A stretch of DNA of 64,000 bases from CAZZCU01 sp964652825. Lineage in GTDB: Bacteria > Bdellovibrionota_B > Oligoflexia > Oligoflexales > CAZZCU01. Position numbers and translations under genes: made by a program. Every line of letters begins with the position of its first letter. The first letter of the stretch is position 1. A model generated the notes under the pieces. The model made no database searches and was not told where the DNA came from. It saw nothing but the letters and a program-made list of their open reading frames with translations. The stretch spans positions 141,117 to 205,116 of the forward strand of contig CAZZCU010000003.1 in assembly GCA_964652825.1 (NCBI GenBank). The letters are read 5' to 3'. Below are positions 35,145-44,509 of this stretch, piece by piece.

Positions 35145-36266
35145 ATGTCACAACAATCAGAAGAGAAGCAAATACGCTACGCGGTGGTCGGTCTTGGCTA
35201 CATAGCGCAGGTAGCAGTCTTGCCGGCTTTTGCGCATGCCAAATCCAATTCCGTTCTGCAGGCTTTGGTATCCGATGATCCAATTAAGTTGAAGAAGCTG
35301 GGTGAGAAGTATGGTGTCAGCATGCTTTACAGTTATGACCAATATCGTGAATGTCTGGAGAGTGGCGAAATTGACGCAGTTTATATCGCTCTGCCTAACA
35401 GCATGCACGCTGATTTCTCAATCCTCGCTGCTAATCACGGGGTTCACGTATTGTGCGAAAAGCCTCTTGCTGCAACGGTAGATGAATGCGAACGCATGAT
35501 CAGCGCTACCGAAGATCATGATGTCAAGCTTATGACTGCCTATCGCTTGCACTTTGAAGAAGCTAACTTGGAAGCTATTGAGATCATCAAATCAGGTAAA
35601 ATCGGCGAGCCAAGAATGTTTAACTCGACATTCAGCATGCAGGTAAAAGACGGCAACATCCGCCTGCGTCGCGACCTCGGTGGAGGGCCTTTGCTTGATC
35701 TTGGTATCTACTGCTTGAACGCTGCGCGTTACATTCTTGGCAGCGAGCCGCTGGAAGTAACGACACTGGTCGGAAACATCGGCGAAAAGAGATTTTCCCG
35801 CGTTGAGGAAGCAGTGGCTGCATTGATGCGTTTCCCCAACGACTGCCTGGCGACTTTTATGTGCAGCTTTGGTGCTGCGGATGCCTCATTTTACCAAATC
35901 ATTGGTACCGAAGGCGTACTGCGTGTAGAGCCGGCATTTGAGTATCAGGATTCGCTGGTGCATCATCTGACCAAAGACGGGAAAACCAAGAAAAGGGCTT
36001 TCCAAAAACGCGATCAGTTCGCGGCTGAGTTGATTTATTTTTCTGAATGTATTCAGAAGAATCGCACACCAGAACCCTCGGGGCTGGAAGGTTTGGCGGA
36101 TGTTAGGATCATCAATGCTATCTATGAATCCGCATATACCGGTGAGGCGGTGGCTATCGAGCCTCTGGTAAAACGCCTGCGACCTACCAAAAAACAGGAG
36201 ATTCATCGTCCGCCTGTACGCTTTGAGCCCCAACTGGTACACGCGGAAAGTCCTGGAATTTCATGA
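35145..36266 (+). CDS. Gfo/Idh/MocA-family NAD(P)-dependent oxidoreductase
   Basis: The ATG at 35145 follows GGAAAGGGG, giving 373 residues; an earlier ATG at 35100 lacks this site. The Rossmann fold starts with YAVVGLGYIAQVAVLPAF (about 11-28). The EKP signature is in LCEKPLAATVDECERMI, and GGGPLLDLGIYCLNAARYIL carries the Asp/Tyr active-site pattern of glucose-fructose oxidoreductase-like enzymes. The substrate is probably a sugar or sugar derivative. The last 25 residues are a basic, Pro-rich tail. It is divergent from the dienelactone hydrolase and followed by a DEAD-box helicase gene. Confidence 0.88.
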   Translation: MSQQSEEKQIRYAVVGLGYIAQVAVLPAFAHAKSNSVLQALVSDDPIKLKKLGEKYGVSMLYSYDQYRECLESGEIDAVYIALPNSMHADFSILAANHGVHVLCEKPLAATVDECERMISATEDHDVKLMTAYRLHFEEANLEAIEIIKSGKIGEPRMFNSTFSMQVKDGNIRLRRDLGGGPLLDLGIYCLNAARYILGSEPLEVTTLVGNIGEKRFSRVEEAVAALMRFPNDCLATFMCSFGAADASFYQIIGTEGVLRVEPAFEYQDSLVHHLTKDGKTKKRAFQKRDQFAAELIYFSECIQKNRTPEPSGLEGLADVRIINAIYESAYTGEAVAIEPLVKRLRPTKKQEIHRPPVRFEPQLVHAESPGIS

Positions 36267-36377
36267 GGTAGCATCGGCTCCCTTGCCGCGTACCAAAATA
36301 TTTGAATTCGGCCTCTGCTTTTTAGGCGAAACATGATACTTGAGGTGCCCTTCGATATCTAAAGCAACGAGGCTCTC

Positions 36378-37844
36378 TTGGACTCATTTTCGCAACTTAA
36401 ACTTAGTACCGCTATCAGCAAAGCCATCAAGGACCTTGGGTATGAAACCCCCAGTCCGATTCAGGCAAGTACTTTACCTATTCTATTGAGTCGCAAGACT
36501 GATTTTATCGGTCAGGCCGCCACCGGTACTGGCAAGACCGCGGCCTTTGGTATTCCGTTGGTTGAACGTATCGATCCGGCTAAGGCAGCGGTTCAGGGTT
36601 TGATTCTATGTCCTACGCGTGAGCTGGCGATGCAGGTGGCTGGTCAGATCGATCTCCTCGGCAAGTATAAAGGCGTGGAAACGGTAGCGATCTACGGTGG
36701 CGCGGCTTATGACCCGCAAATTCGTGGACTCAAGCAAGGGCGCGCGATCGTGGTGGGGACGCCGGGTCGTATATTGGATCATCTCAAGCGTGGCACGTTG
36801 AAGCTTAACGCCGTAAAAACCATTATCCTGGACGAAGCCGACGAGATGATTTCGATGGGTTTCAAAGAGGATCTTGAAACTATTCTGGAAGCGATTCCCT
36901 CAGAAGACGTTAACACCTGGCTGTTTTCCGCAACCTTGAGTGCGCCTGTCCGCCAGGTTGCCGAAAAGTACCTAGATAATCCCGAGCGCGTCTCCATTAA
37001 TCGTGGCGAAATGCTCTCGGCAACCGTTGAACAGATTTATTACGCAACACACGAAGGCAATAAACCAGAGGTTCTTTGCAAGATCATTGACGCCTCCGAT
37101 GAGTTTTATGGTTTGATATTCTGTCAGACGAAAGCCTTGGTCACTGAGTTGACCAAATACATGCAAAACCGGGGTTTTAAGGTTGATTGCTTGCATGGTG
37201 ATATGAATCAGGCGGCGCGCGAACGAACCATGGCTAGTTTTCGCGATCGTGAAACCAAAGTTTTGATTTGTACCGATGTCGCGTCGCGTGGTCTGGATGT
37301 CAAAGACGTCACGCATGTCGTTAACTATTCTCTGCCGCGCGAAATCGACGTGTATGTGCATCGGATTGGTCGCACCGCCCGTGGCGGTAAGGCTGGTTTG
37401 GCGATTAGTTTAGTGACGCCGACGCATCGCCACCTCATTCGTCGCATCGAGCAGGTGACCCGTGGCCAAATGATCGAAGGCCGGATACCGGGTCGCCGCG
37501 AAATCGCTCTCAAGAAAGTAAGCCAGATGTTGACGTCGTTCAAAGACCAGTCCTGGCATGAACGTGCGATTCAGTCCATGAATGATGATTGGCGCGCTGC
37601 TCTGGTGGGCATGGAAGCTGAGGAGATCGCCGGACGATTTTTATGTATGATGCTTGGTGATCTATTTACCGAGCGCGAACGTCCACCACTACACGAACGT
37701 AGCGTTCGGGAGCCGCGTGACACTCGTAGCGAGTCACGGGAGCGCCGGCCTTCATACGACGCACCGCGTCATAAAAAACACGGCGCCAAATCGCCTAAGC
37801 GCTTTCAGGGCAAAAAGCATGAAAAACACAGCAAGCGGCGTTGA
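36378..37844 (+). CDS. DEAD-box ATP-dependent RNA helicase
   Basis: This 488-residue helicase starts at TTG with GAGG upstream. All core motifs are present: Q motif (GYETPSPIQASTLP), I AATGTGKTAAFG, Ia PTRELAMQ, GTPGRILDHL, II LDEADEMISMGF, III SAT, IV-V CTDVASRGLDV and VI HRIGRTARGGKAG. The core resembles DeaD/CsdA, but the tail lacks a clear DbpA RNA-binding fold. Instead it has about 60 residues of Arg, Ser, His and Lys (from about 430) ending KKHEKHSKRR, probably a disordered RNA-binding tail. Roles in cold-shock ribosome assembly or RNA decay are usual for the family. It converges on the TPR gene. Confidence 0.93.
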   Translation: MDSFSQLKLSTAISKAIKDLGYETPSPIQASTLPILLSRKTDFIGQAATGTGKTAAFGIPLVERIDPAKAAVQGLILCPTRELAMQVAGQIDLLGKYKGVETVAIYGGAAYDPQIRGLKQGRAIVVGTPGRILDHLKRGTLKLNAVKTIILDEADEMISMGFKEDLETILEAIPSEDVNTWLFSATLSAPVRQVAEKYLDNPERVSINRGEMLSATVEQIYYATHEGNKPEVLCKIIDASDEFYGLIFCQTKALVTELTKYMQNRGFKVDCLHGDMNQAARERTMASFRDRETKVLICTDVASRGLDVKDVTHVVNYSLPREIDVYVHRIGRTARGGKAGLAISLVTPTHRHLIRRIEQVTRGQMIEGRIPGRREIALKKVSQMLTSFKDQSWHERAIQSMNDDWRAALVGMEAEEIAGRFLCMMLGDLFTERERPPLHERSVREPRDTRSESRERRPSYDAPRHKKHGAKSPKRFQGKKHEKHSKRR

Positions 37845-37874
37845 TTGCTTTTTGTCGTCGCCGCGGCGGCGGCA

Positions 37875-38882
37875 TTACCAATCCATTAATATTTCCGGGC
37901 TGATTTTTTCTTGAGCAACCGGCTGACCATTGGTCATGGCAAGAGCTGTCTGATAACGCTCATTTCCGGGATCTTTTGCCAGGCATTCACTGAATTTTTC
38001 TTTAGCGGCATCCATGGCACCGGTTTGGTATGCCACTAACCCTTGGTAGTATTTAACGACGTTCGATTCTGGATGTGCATTTTGCATTCGGCTAAGCATG
38101 TCTTGCATCTGTTCTTCCGTGCGTGCCTTAGTATGAATCGTCAAAATCTCTAGCTCCAGGCGATTCTCCTTGTCCTGATTAAAGCCACGCTGCTGAATCG
38201 TTTCTGTAGTCTTCCAGAATTCCTGCCAAGCTTGATCGTGATCAACTTCTGCCTCGGCGTCACGCAAGCTATAGTAATTATTGATGGCGATGAACTTATA
38301 CGCTGGATAGTAATCAGGTTCCAGTTCGACAAGTCGTCTGGCAATGGCAATATTCTCCTCGCGAGCCGCCGTCGAAAATTCAGTTCTTAATTGCAGGCGC
38401 TCGACCAATAACAAAGGATCATGAATCGCTTCTAGTGGGACACTCTTGGCAATGCCGTTCATCAACAGAGTTCTTAGTACCGCAAAAGCCAATTCACATT
38501 CCTCGCGCGTTTTACACGAGGTTAAGACAGTGCTGGCTTCCTTGATATCCACGGCGATCGTGCAATTTGCGAGTGTGTCTTCGATGACGTCATGCAAATT
38601 TGTTTCAGAGGTAATCTCATACATGGCATAGGCCGCGTTCATACATTTATTAGGAATGGCGATCTCGGTTGATGATCGTCTTGGTACAAAAGCCGACTTG
38701 AGTTTGGGTGGGCTTACCTTGTGTTGCGGAGTTATCGCCGCTGCGCCTTCAGGAGTTGCTGGTTCATCGAGAAGTTGTTCTGTGAGTGTGTGGTCGTTAT
38801 GTTTATTACTGCGATGGATTTGCAGAAAAACTAACGTTCCAAAAACCAAGACCAACATGACTGCAATAGATGATCGCCGCAT
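37875..38882 (-). CDS. Membrane-anchored TPR protein
   Basis: This 335-residue protein has one N-terminal membrane segment (about 6-22, SIAVMLVLVFGTLVFL) with a positively charged start, so the bulk should be periplasmic. The C-terminal half has TPR-like helices (ARRLVELEPDYYPAYKFIAI; VKYYQGLVAYQTGAMDAAKE; KFSECLAKDPGNERYQTALA). Four cysteines lie in the middle region. There is no recognisable catalytic domain. GAGG precedes the ATG. The stop is 30 bases from the convergent helicase stop. A scaffolding or envelope-assembly role is inference. Confidence 0.7.
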   Translation of the reverse strand: MRRSSIAVMLVLVFGTLVFLQIHRSNKHNDHTLTEQLLDEPATPEGAAAITPQHKVSPPKLKSAFVPRRSSTEIAIPNKCMNAAYAMYEITSETNLHDVIEDTLANCTIAVDIKEASTVLTSCKTREECELAFAVLRTLLMNGIAKSVPLEAIHDPLLLVERLQLRTEFSTAAREENIAIARRLVELEPDYYPAYKFIAINNYYSLRDAEAEVDHDQAWQEFWKTTETIQQRGFNQDKENRLELEILTIHTKARTEEQMQDMLSRMQNAHPESNVVKYYQGLVAYQTGAMDAAKEKFSECLAKDPGNERYQTALAMTNGQPVAQEKISPEILMDW

Positions 38883-38916
38883 GCTGGCCTCGGATCGTTA
38901 TGAAAAGTAAACCTTG

Positions 38917-39447
38917 TTAGCGACGGCTATGCTGACGCTGTTTATAGCCGCCGACATTCGGCACTGGCCGATTTCCTGGGAGGCCGGCGTAAAAGCTGTT
39001 CAGCGCGGCACTGCGTTTTTTCATATCGTGCGGGCTGCGAGCGATGCTTTTTGGTGCGCCCTGGATCTGATAAATTCTGTCATTTAAGTCGTTGGTGTTA
39101 ATGCGACTGCGGCCATGGGGGCTACCGCCTAAAACGACATTCGGTACCGAATTGGGAAAATAGCGACCGTTGGGTGCCAAATAACCATCTTGAAAGCGCA
39201 CACCAACACCGTTTGTAGTGAAGATATTGTTGCCAACGCGTTTGGCATAGTAGTCGCCATCAGGGCTGACTACGGCGCCGGATGATGTTCGATAGTAAGT
39301 GGTACCGGTGTCAAGGTTGACGCCGATATTGCGAGATGGTCGATGAATCAACTGGCCATAGGGTGTGACGTAGGTTTCTGCTTGGGCTTGTGCCCCGAAC
39401 ATAAACATCGTGATAAGGCTGCTCATTACGATTATTTGCTTCTGCAT
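38917..39447 (-). CDS. Small secreted protein of unknown function
   Basis: ATG at 39445-39447 has a strong GGGAGG site and gives 176 residues; a 17-codon upstream extension is rejected. A Sec signal peptide (about 1-23, ending AQAQA) precedes a Tyr/Gly/Asn-rich mature chain. That chain shows loosely repeated beta-type units: YVTPYGQLIHRPSRNIG, YYRTSSGAVVSPDGDYYAK and VRFQDGYLAPNGRYFPNS. The C-terminus is basic (GYKQRQHSRR). I do not recognise a family. It lies 34 bases after the TPR gene start on the same strand, in the order this gene then TPR, so co-transcription is possible. Confidence 0.65.
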   Translation of the reverse strand: MQKQIIVMSSLITMFMFGAQAQAETYVTPYGQLIHRPSRNIGVNLDTGTTYYRTSSGAVVSPDGDYYAKRVGNNIFTTNGVGVRFQDGYLAPNGRYFPNSVPNVVLGGSPHGRSRINTNDLNDRIYQIQGAPKSIARSPHDMKKRSAALNSFYAGLPGNRPVPNVGGYKQRQHSRR

Positions 39448-39578
39448 AAAACCTCCCTCGTGGAAGTCATATTCTGCACAAAAAATCCGCGTAATCAAGG
39501 CGATTCGGGTTTAACAAAGGATTCCGGGGCCTTGGAATTCATTGTTATCAATGCCTCGTAACCATTGGCCATCAATGC

Positions 39579-39980
39579 TTAGCAGGATTCATCCAAATCA
39601 ATGGTGTAACGGGAAGCAGCGTTGTCGCCTTTCAAAAGTGGCTTTTCCAGAGTAATGCTGCAACCCCAAGCGCCGTCCAGACTAAAACGAACCATACCGC
39701 CTTTGGTGTTTTGCAGTTCGTCGACGGTGACTTCAATGCCGCTGCATGCTTGCTCGATATCAGCTTTAACTTGGGCGCGATCAATGGTCGGGCTAAACGG
39801 AACGAGGATCTCGGCTTTCGTATAGTAGGTGTCATCGCACATCTGGGTGTCCTGATCGTAACCCTCCGGCTGATTCCAGTTAACTTCAAAGACTCGGGTC
39901 AGGCCCTCATTGGCAAAAGCGCCTTGGGTGAAATTAAGGGAAACGAGGGCTAAAATAGCTGCTAATATAGTGGTACGCAC
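39579..39980 (-). CDS. Small secreted cysteine-containing protein of unknown function
   Basis: A GTG start at 39978-39980 with a perfect AGGAGG six bases upstream gives 133 residues. The signal peptide (about 1-23, ending GAFAN) precedes an acidic mature domain with four cysteines (in MCDDTYY, QACSGIEV, WGCSITLE and the C-terminal ESC), likely paired in the periplasm. I recognise no family. It is a single gene between the FapA-like paralogue 2 and the other small secreted protein. Confidence 0.65.
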   Translation of the reverse strand: MRTTILAAILALVSLNFTQGAFANEGLTRVFEVNWNQPEGYDQDTQMCDDTYYTKAEILVPFSPTIDRAQVKADIEQACSGIEVTVDELQNTKGGMVRFSLDGAWGCSITLEKPLLKGDNAASRYTIDLDESC

Positions 39981-40117
39981 TTATGGCCTCCTGGTCTTGT
40001 AAGCCTTGTCGCTCAATGGTTTCGAGATGCCACTTTATAACAATTCCGCTGCTGAAATGCAAAATACATAATCGGTAGATTATTATTCATATTTTGAATA
40101 TCGCTAAATAGCGGTTC

Positions 40118-42379
40118 TTATGAGGCTTTTTGGCCGGTCGTTGTGGCGGTCAGGGTGACATTCTTACGGTCTTGATCGATAAAAAGAGGCATTCCGGCTA
40201 TGTGTAGACGGGTATTTTCCGACAGACTGCCGGCGACGGTAAGGGTGGCTTGGAGATTATACTGGGCACGGGATTCAGCCTGGGCGCTCTTAAGTCTATT
40301 CGCCAACTTGGCATTAATCGAGATAAGTCGTTGAATCCGTTCCGTCAACTCCTGCTTCAAATGCTGATGATGCTGCGTGAGTTGATTCATACGTCTTTTG
40401 CTGAGTTCTTTTAAGGCCAGGCGGTCTTCGTCTAGGGAGTGCTGGAGTCGTGCAAAGCGCGCTTGTAGTCGCCGCTCCCGCAACTGGTGGCGTGGATTGA
40501 CCCCAAGATCGATAGTCGTATGTGCCCCCTCGGCCGTGCCGATTCGTCCGCAGCTCAGAGAGCCTCCGCATAAGGTGTTGCCGCCGAGCAATAAGCCATC
40601 CGAATTGAGTATCTCAATGTTGCCAACGGCGGTGATCTGGCAATTGATGATTGCTTTGTTAATCCGGATATTGCCGCCACAAATGATGGCACTATTTTGC
40701 ACGAAGTCAGCAGTCACATCACCATTTGCCTCAATGGTGGCGTCACCAGCGCCAGAGATACCTTCGCTAACAGTAACTGTGCCACCACAGAAAATTTTAC
40801 CGCCGCGAATACTGCCTTCCACGACTAGATTACCGCCGACTTGGACCAAAGATCCGGTTTCGATACCGCCTTGAATTTTTACATCGCCGGCGAAAACGAT
40901 GTTACCACTGGTTAAATTAACATCGCCGTTATGAATATAGGATTTTCCAAGACGAATCTCCGAGGGATCGCCGTCAATGACTTCTGGCAGACCAGCAAAA
41001 GTTGCGATGAACTGATCTTTTTCTTGTCGGATGCCGTCGCCGACTCTTACCGCTAACTCATCGATCGGTTTGATGTTGTGAATGCGGCCAAAAATATCTC
41101 GCTGTGGCTTACCCGCCTTTTTATAACGGATTTCCGCAACTACCTGGCCGGTACGCACTGTCTGGCGCTGTTGCTGATCGCGTAGATTGCTATTGTCATG
41201 ATTGTCTAAACCCTTCTCGAACACTGCCACCAGGTATGGCTGGGAGTTTGGTGCTCCGACTTCGCCTTTTGCCACAACCATGCCGGTGAGTGACTCGCGG
41301 CGGGTGATGCGGCTGAGAAACTCGTCTTCGATGTCAGGTGTCAACTTGGCAAAAATTCCGGAGACGCGAAGAACGTCTTGTAACCAGTCGATGCTCACCG
41401 GCACGGCGGTTTGTGCATACAGATTGACGTCAAAGAAGCGGAACTTCGCTTCCATACCGCTGGCGTTCCATTCGATCTGCCAGCCATGCTGATGATCCGG
41501 CGGATAGATGCGTGCGGTGGCGAGAACAGCCGCGGGATTTTTGTGATAAATAGTGCGTCTTGCTACCGTGGCTGCAGCGAGTTGAACAAACGGCAGATCA
41601 ATTCCGAGTGCTTCGGGGCCGCACATCGCCAGGCCAAGACTCGTTGTCACGTCTTTATCCAGCACTCGATAATGTTCTTTTGAAGTTTTGCTGGCTTTGT
41701 GTGCAGCATCATCAATGGCTCGCAGGAGTTCAATACTTTTGCTTGGATCGCGAAAATACAAAACATCGTAGATATGAACCGAGATTTCTTCGCGGGCGCG
41801 ATTAAGCACCAGTTTATAGGGACGTGTCGTGTCATCCGGTAGCGTTTCAGGCGCTGCCGTTGGGTTGATGGGTAGTTGTTTGATGACACGACCGCTTTGG
41901 GCGGCAATCAACGCGCCATAAAGTTGTGCCTGGCAAGGAACACCTTGAATCTCAAGATCACGCAAGCGTGTCGATATGACAATTTTCAACCATTCAATGC
42001 GCCATGGTCGGATGAGTTTTTGGTTCACCGGCAATGTTAAGAGAAACAAATGCTTGTTGTCAGGTGATGGCTCAACGATCAGACCCGGCAACTCAGGAGC
42101 TCCTGCGGCGACCGAGACCAGATAAATACCCTCCGTCGCATTTTGTGGTGCTTTGCCTTGGCGGATTTTTTGCCACATGCTTGTGAGGCGCTCTTGGTAC
42201 AGTCGTCGATACTTGATTTCGCCGGCTTTCTCCGCGGCATCCAAGCGTTCGTTGGCTCGTGTAAAGATTTCTGTCGGTGGCTCTTCGCTGGTCAATGTAT
42301 CGGCGTAGCTGAAACTGACGCGCGAGCGAAACAGCTTGGCGTTATAGCTGATCTTGATACTGCTGGCATTGTTACTCAA
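40118..42379 (-). CDS. FapA-like DUF342 protein with long N-terminal region (paralogue 2)
   Basis: This 753-residue cytoplasmic protein is colinear with the product of 30091-32346. The same N-terminal region has ISYNAKLFRSRVSFSYAD, YLVSVAAGAPELPG and PWRIEWLKIVISTRLRD. The same FapA core has FAGLPEVIDGDPSEIRLGK and HNGDVNLTSGNIVFAGDVKI. It also shares the beta-helix GG repeats, coiled coil (MNQLTQHHQHLKQELTERI) and C-terminal unit. The start is TTG (42377-42379). The paralogue's ATG start falls at the same alignment position (17 residues before KLF in both), which supports both choices. FapA family members are associated with flagellar placement in some genera. No flagellar genes are nearby, so the role is open. 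Confidence 0.8.
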   Translation of the reverse strand: MSNNASSIKISYNAKLFRSRVSFSYADTLTSEEPPTEIFTRANERLDAAEKAGEIKYRRLYQERLTSMWQKIRQGKAPQNATEGIYLVSVAAGAPELPGLIVEPSPDNKHLFLLTLPVNQKLIRPWRIEWLKIVISTRLRDLEIQGVPCQAQLYGALIAAQSGRVIKQLPINPTAAPETLPDDTTRPYKLVLNRAREEISVHIYDVLYFRDPSKSIELLRAIDDAAHKASKTSKEHYRVLDKDVTTSLGLAMCGPEALGIDLPFVQLAAATVARRTIYHKNPAAVLATARIYPPDHQHGWQIEWNASGMEAKFRFFDVNLYAQTAVPVSIDWLQDVLRVSGIFAKLTPDIEDEFLSRITRRESLTGMVVAKGEVGAPNSQPYLVAVFEKGLDNHDNSNLRDQQQRQTVRTGQVVAEIRYKKAGKPQRDIFGRIHNIKPIDELAVRVGDGIRQEKDQFIATFAGLPEVIDGDPSEIRLGKSYIHNGDVNLTSGNIVFAGDVKIQGGIETGSLVQVGGNLVVEGSIRGGKIFCGGTVTVSEGISGAGDATIEANGDVTADFVQNSAIICGGNIRINKAIINCQITAVGNIEILNSDGLLLGGNTLCGGSLSCGRIGTAEGAHTTIDLGVNPRHQLRERRLQARFARLQHSLDEDRLALKELSKRRMNQLTQHHQHLKQELTERIQRLISINAKLANRLKSAQAESRAQYNLQATLTVAGSLSENTRLHIAGMPLFIDQDRKNVTLTATTTGQKAS

Positions 42380-42455
42380 TTGTTTCGTTCCCGATAAAGT
42401 TGCAACAGGTCGGCAAACTTATCGGTTTATAGAACTGGGTGCTTGATGGGATGAT

Positions 42456-42485
42456 GTTGGTCTGATCGCAAAAAATCAGACCAAC
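42456..42485 (-). terminator. Perfect 11-bp hairpin downstream of the S28 peptidase gene
   Basis: GTTGGTCTGAT and ATCAGACCAAC (42456-42466, 42475-42485) pair perfectly around an eight-base loop. It lies 23 bases past the peptidase stop codon on the minus strand. The U-run is in the loop, not after the stem, so it could be a factor-assisted terminator or an mRNA 3'-end stabiliser. Confidence 0.5.
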
Positions 42486-42508
42486 TGTTGATATACTAAA
42501 TGGTTAGC

Positions 42509-44020
42509 TTATCGGCCGTAACGTCTGCGGATTTCGGTTTCCATATCTTCCAGATAACGCTGTTGTGGTTGTTCAGCACTGACGTCACGAAGATTTAACA
42601 TCTCTGTGGCCATGGATTCGTTGTCGTTTTGTTCGATGTCTATCTTCAATTCGATGTTCAGCCAGTTTGCTAGCTTTGTCATCGCATCCCGCTTGTCGTC
42701 AGGCGAAAGCAACGTGTGATTGGCGCCATGGTTGCCACCTTTAACGACATAGTAAGCATTTTCGCCACCGTCTCGACGTGGCTGATAAGCGCCGGCGGTC
42801 CACGGATCATACTCACCATAAATCATGATGATTTTATCGCCTGAGGAATGGATCCAGTCTTGGACCCCGCGCATTGTTGCTGCGTCATCGTAACTGGCCA
42901 CAGCGTCATCTGGTAAATAAGTTTTTAGTTCATAGGTGTCTTTGTGTTGAAGTACGTTCTCAATATGACTTAGCTTGGAAGCCGGTGCACCCAGTTGGTT
43001 GGCGGCTTGATAAAAATACGAAACAAACGGTCGTAGTCCTTCGTCACTAAAATAATCTTCAGGGTTACTCACGCGTATCATGAAATTATAGAGTTTATCC
43101 GGGGTAGCATTTGCGCGGGGTATGGCATTGCAGCCGGTGCTTGATGAGCTTGGATTGCCATATTGCCAGAAAATAAATGGTAGTTCGATAACGGCATGCT
43201 CAAAAGCAACTGAAGCACTACCGACGATTTCATAGCCACCTTTCAGTCGCGGCAATATTCTCTCTTTATTGGCGAGCAAGGCTTTTTGGAATTCTTCGAG
43301 CTTAGAACGGCAGTCAGTATATTTATCACCGCCGACTTGATCGACAAAAGAAATGTAGCGTTCGTCAGCAGTCGAATAAGAATGCGGTGCCACTAGCGCG
43401 ACGGTCGCGGCCAGGTCATCCGGATAAAAACGACGGTGATAAATCGAGGTCATGCCGCCTTTGCTGGCGCCGGTGTTTACCCATGCTTTGGGATAAGTCG
43501 GCTTGAACTGCAACGCAATCCGATGGAAGTCGGCTGCCGATTGCTCGACCGTTAACTTCGTCCAATCGACTGGATCGGGCGTGGACGTCGCAAAAAAACG
43601 ATGCTCAACCTGGATTTGATTGGCGCCTAAATCTTTTGCCAGGCGGGTCAAACCGATGCTGAAAATTTGATAGCCGCTGGTTTGCAGCACCAATGGCGCG
43701 TTCTCTGATTTATGATAAAGAATCAGTTTCTGATTGAAAGTCGGACCATCTGGATTGGCATGATCGACCGGTTGTGCCAGACGAAGCTCAAACAGGCGAT
43801 AATCTTTGGGTGTGTCACCTTGCGCAAGCTCGCGATAAGTTAAACCTTCAATACAGCCAAGCTTCTCCTCGATGGTAGAGGCTTGGCAATTGCCGCTTGG
43901 TTCCTCAAACTGAAAACCGGCAAGAGTACTTTCGGTTTGTGATCTATTAACTGCTTGACCACAAGCCAGAATCAAGAAACCAAAGCTAAGAAATAGGAAG
44001 CCGCGTAAGTACTGAGCCAT
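42509..44020 (-). CDS. S28-type (PS-10) serine peptidase lipoprotein
   Basis: This 503-residue protein has lipobox LILAC (Cys20) after a hydrophobic signal. The fold is that of the PS-10/S28 secreted tripeptidyl or prolyl aminopeptidases. These features fit: HRFFATSTPDPVDWTKLT, the nucleophile motif GASKGGMTSIYHRRFYPDDL with Ser, the Asp in MIYGEYDPWTAGAY and His in VVKGGNHGANHTLLSPDD. Such enzymes release N-terminal peptides from proteins outside the cell. A C-terminal acidic extension (about 460-503) is unlike the rest. It is monocistronic, with a hairpin after it. Together with the S1 protease it suggests a proteolytic lifestyle. Confidence 0.85.
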   Translation of the reverse strand: MAQYLRGFLFLSFGFLILACGQAVNRSQTESTLAGFQFEEPSGNCQASTIEEKLGCIEGLTYRELAQGDTPKDYRLFELRLAQPVDHANPDGPTFNQKLILYHKSENAPLVLQTSGYQIFSIGLTRLAKDLGANQIQVEHRFFATSTPDPVDWTKLTVEQSAADFHRIALQFKPTYPKAWVNTGASKGGMTSIYHRRFYPDDLAATVALVAPHSYSTADERYISFVDQVGGDKYTDCRSKLEEFQKALLANKERILPRLKGGYEIVGSASVAFEHAVIELPFIFWQYGNPSSSSTGCNAIPRANATPDKLYNFMIRVSNPEDYFSDEGLRPFVSYFYQAANQLGAPASKLSHIENVLQHKDTYELKTYLPDDAVASYDDAATMRGVQDWIHSSGDKIIMIYGEYDPWTAGAYQPRRDGGENAYYVVKGGNHGANHTLLSPDDKRDAMTKLANWLNIELKIDIEQNDNESMATEMLNLRDVSAEQPQQRYLEDMETEIRRRYGR

Positions 44021-44086
44021 GAGTGTTTCCTTAAATGAAGTTGCTACGATATCTGTCCTAAAACCACCGAGAACACAACCAAAATT

Positions 44087-44509
44087 TCAATCATCATTAA
44101 TTTTGGCCGATCGTTGTTTTTTGATATTGCCGCGATGACGCTTGGATTGAACGCGAGCGGCTTTGCTCGCACGTGTTGCTTTGGTCGGTACTCGTTTTTT
44201 GGGTGGCGTCAAAACTTCTTCAATAAAATTGCGGAGTTTCTCAAAGCAGGCGTCCAGATTCTGGGCCTGGCTGCGATACTCTTCGCCGGTAACTAATACT
44301 TCGCCGGCGTCGTTGATGCGATTGCCAAAGCGTTGACGAAAGCGCTGCTTGATTTCCGGTGTCAGTGACAGATTTTCATCGATACGCCAGCGCAGCAATG
44401 CCTTGGTATTCACTTTATTAACATTTTGCCCGCCTGCTCCCGAGCTACGCGCAAAACTGACTTCAAATTCAGAGCCGTGCAAAACGACGCCGTTACTAAG
44501 CTCGATCAT
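44087..44509 (-). CDS. arfB: Alternative ribosome-rescue factor / peptidyl-tRNA hydrolase ArfB (YaeJ)
   Basis: ArfB hydrolyses peptidyl-tRNA on ribosomes stalled without a stop codon. The 140-residue protein has the GGQ catalytic motif in ARSSGAGGQNVNKVNTKALL (about 21-40). It also has the characteristic Lys/Arg-rich C-terminal tail (about 100-140) that enters the empty mRNA channel. Length and order match E. coli YaeJ. It overlaps the HAD gene by four bases and is the last gene of xthA-HAD-arfB. Confidence 0.93.
   Translation of the reverse strand: MIELSNGVVLHGSEFEVSFARSSGAGGQNVNKVNTKALLRWRIDENLSLTPEIKQRFRQRFGNRINDAGEVLVTGEEYRSQAQNLDACFEKLRNFIEEVLTPPKKRVPTKATRASKAARVQSKRHRGNIKKQRSAKINDD

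Noticed and set aside
37853..37874. GC-rich CGCCGCGGCGGCG stretch between the helicase and TPR genes as a bidirectional terminator.
   Set aside because: It is self-complementary over a few bases but lacks a clear stem-loop with a T-run on either strand.
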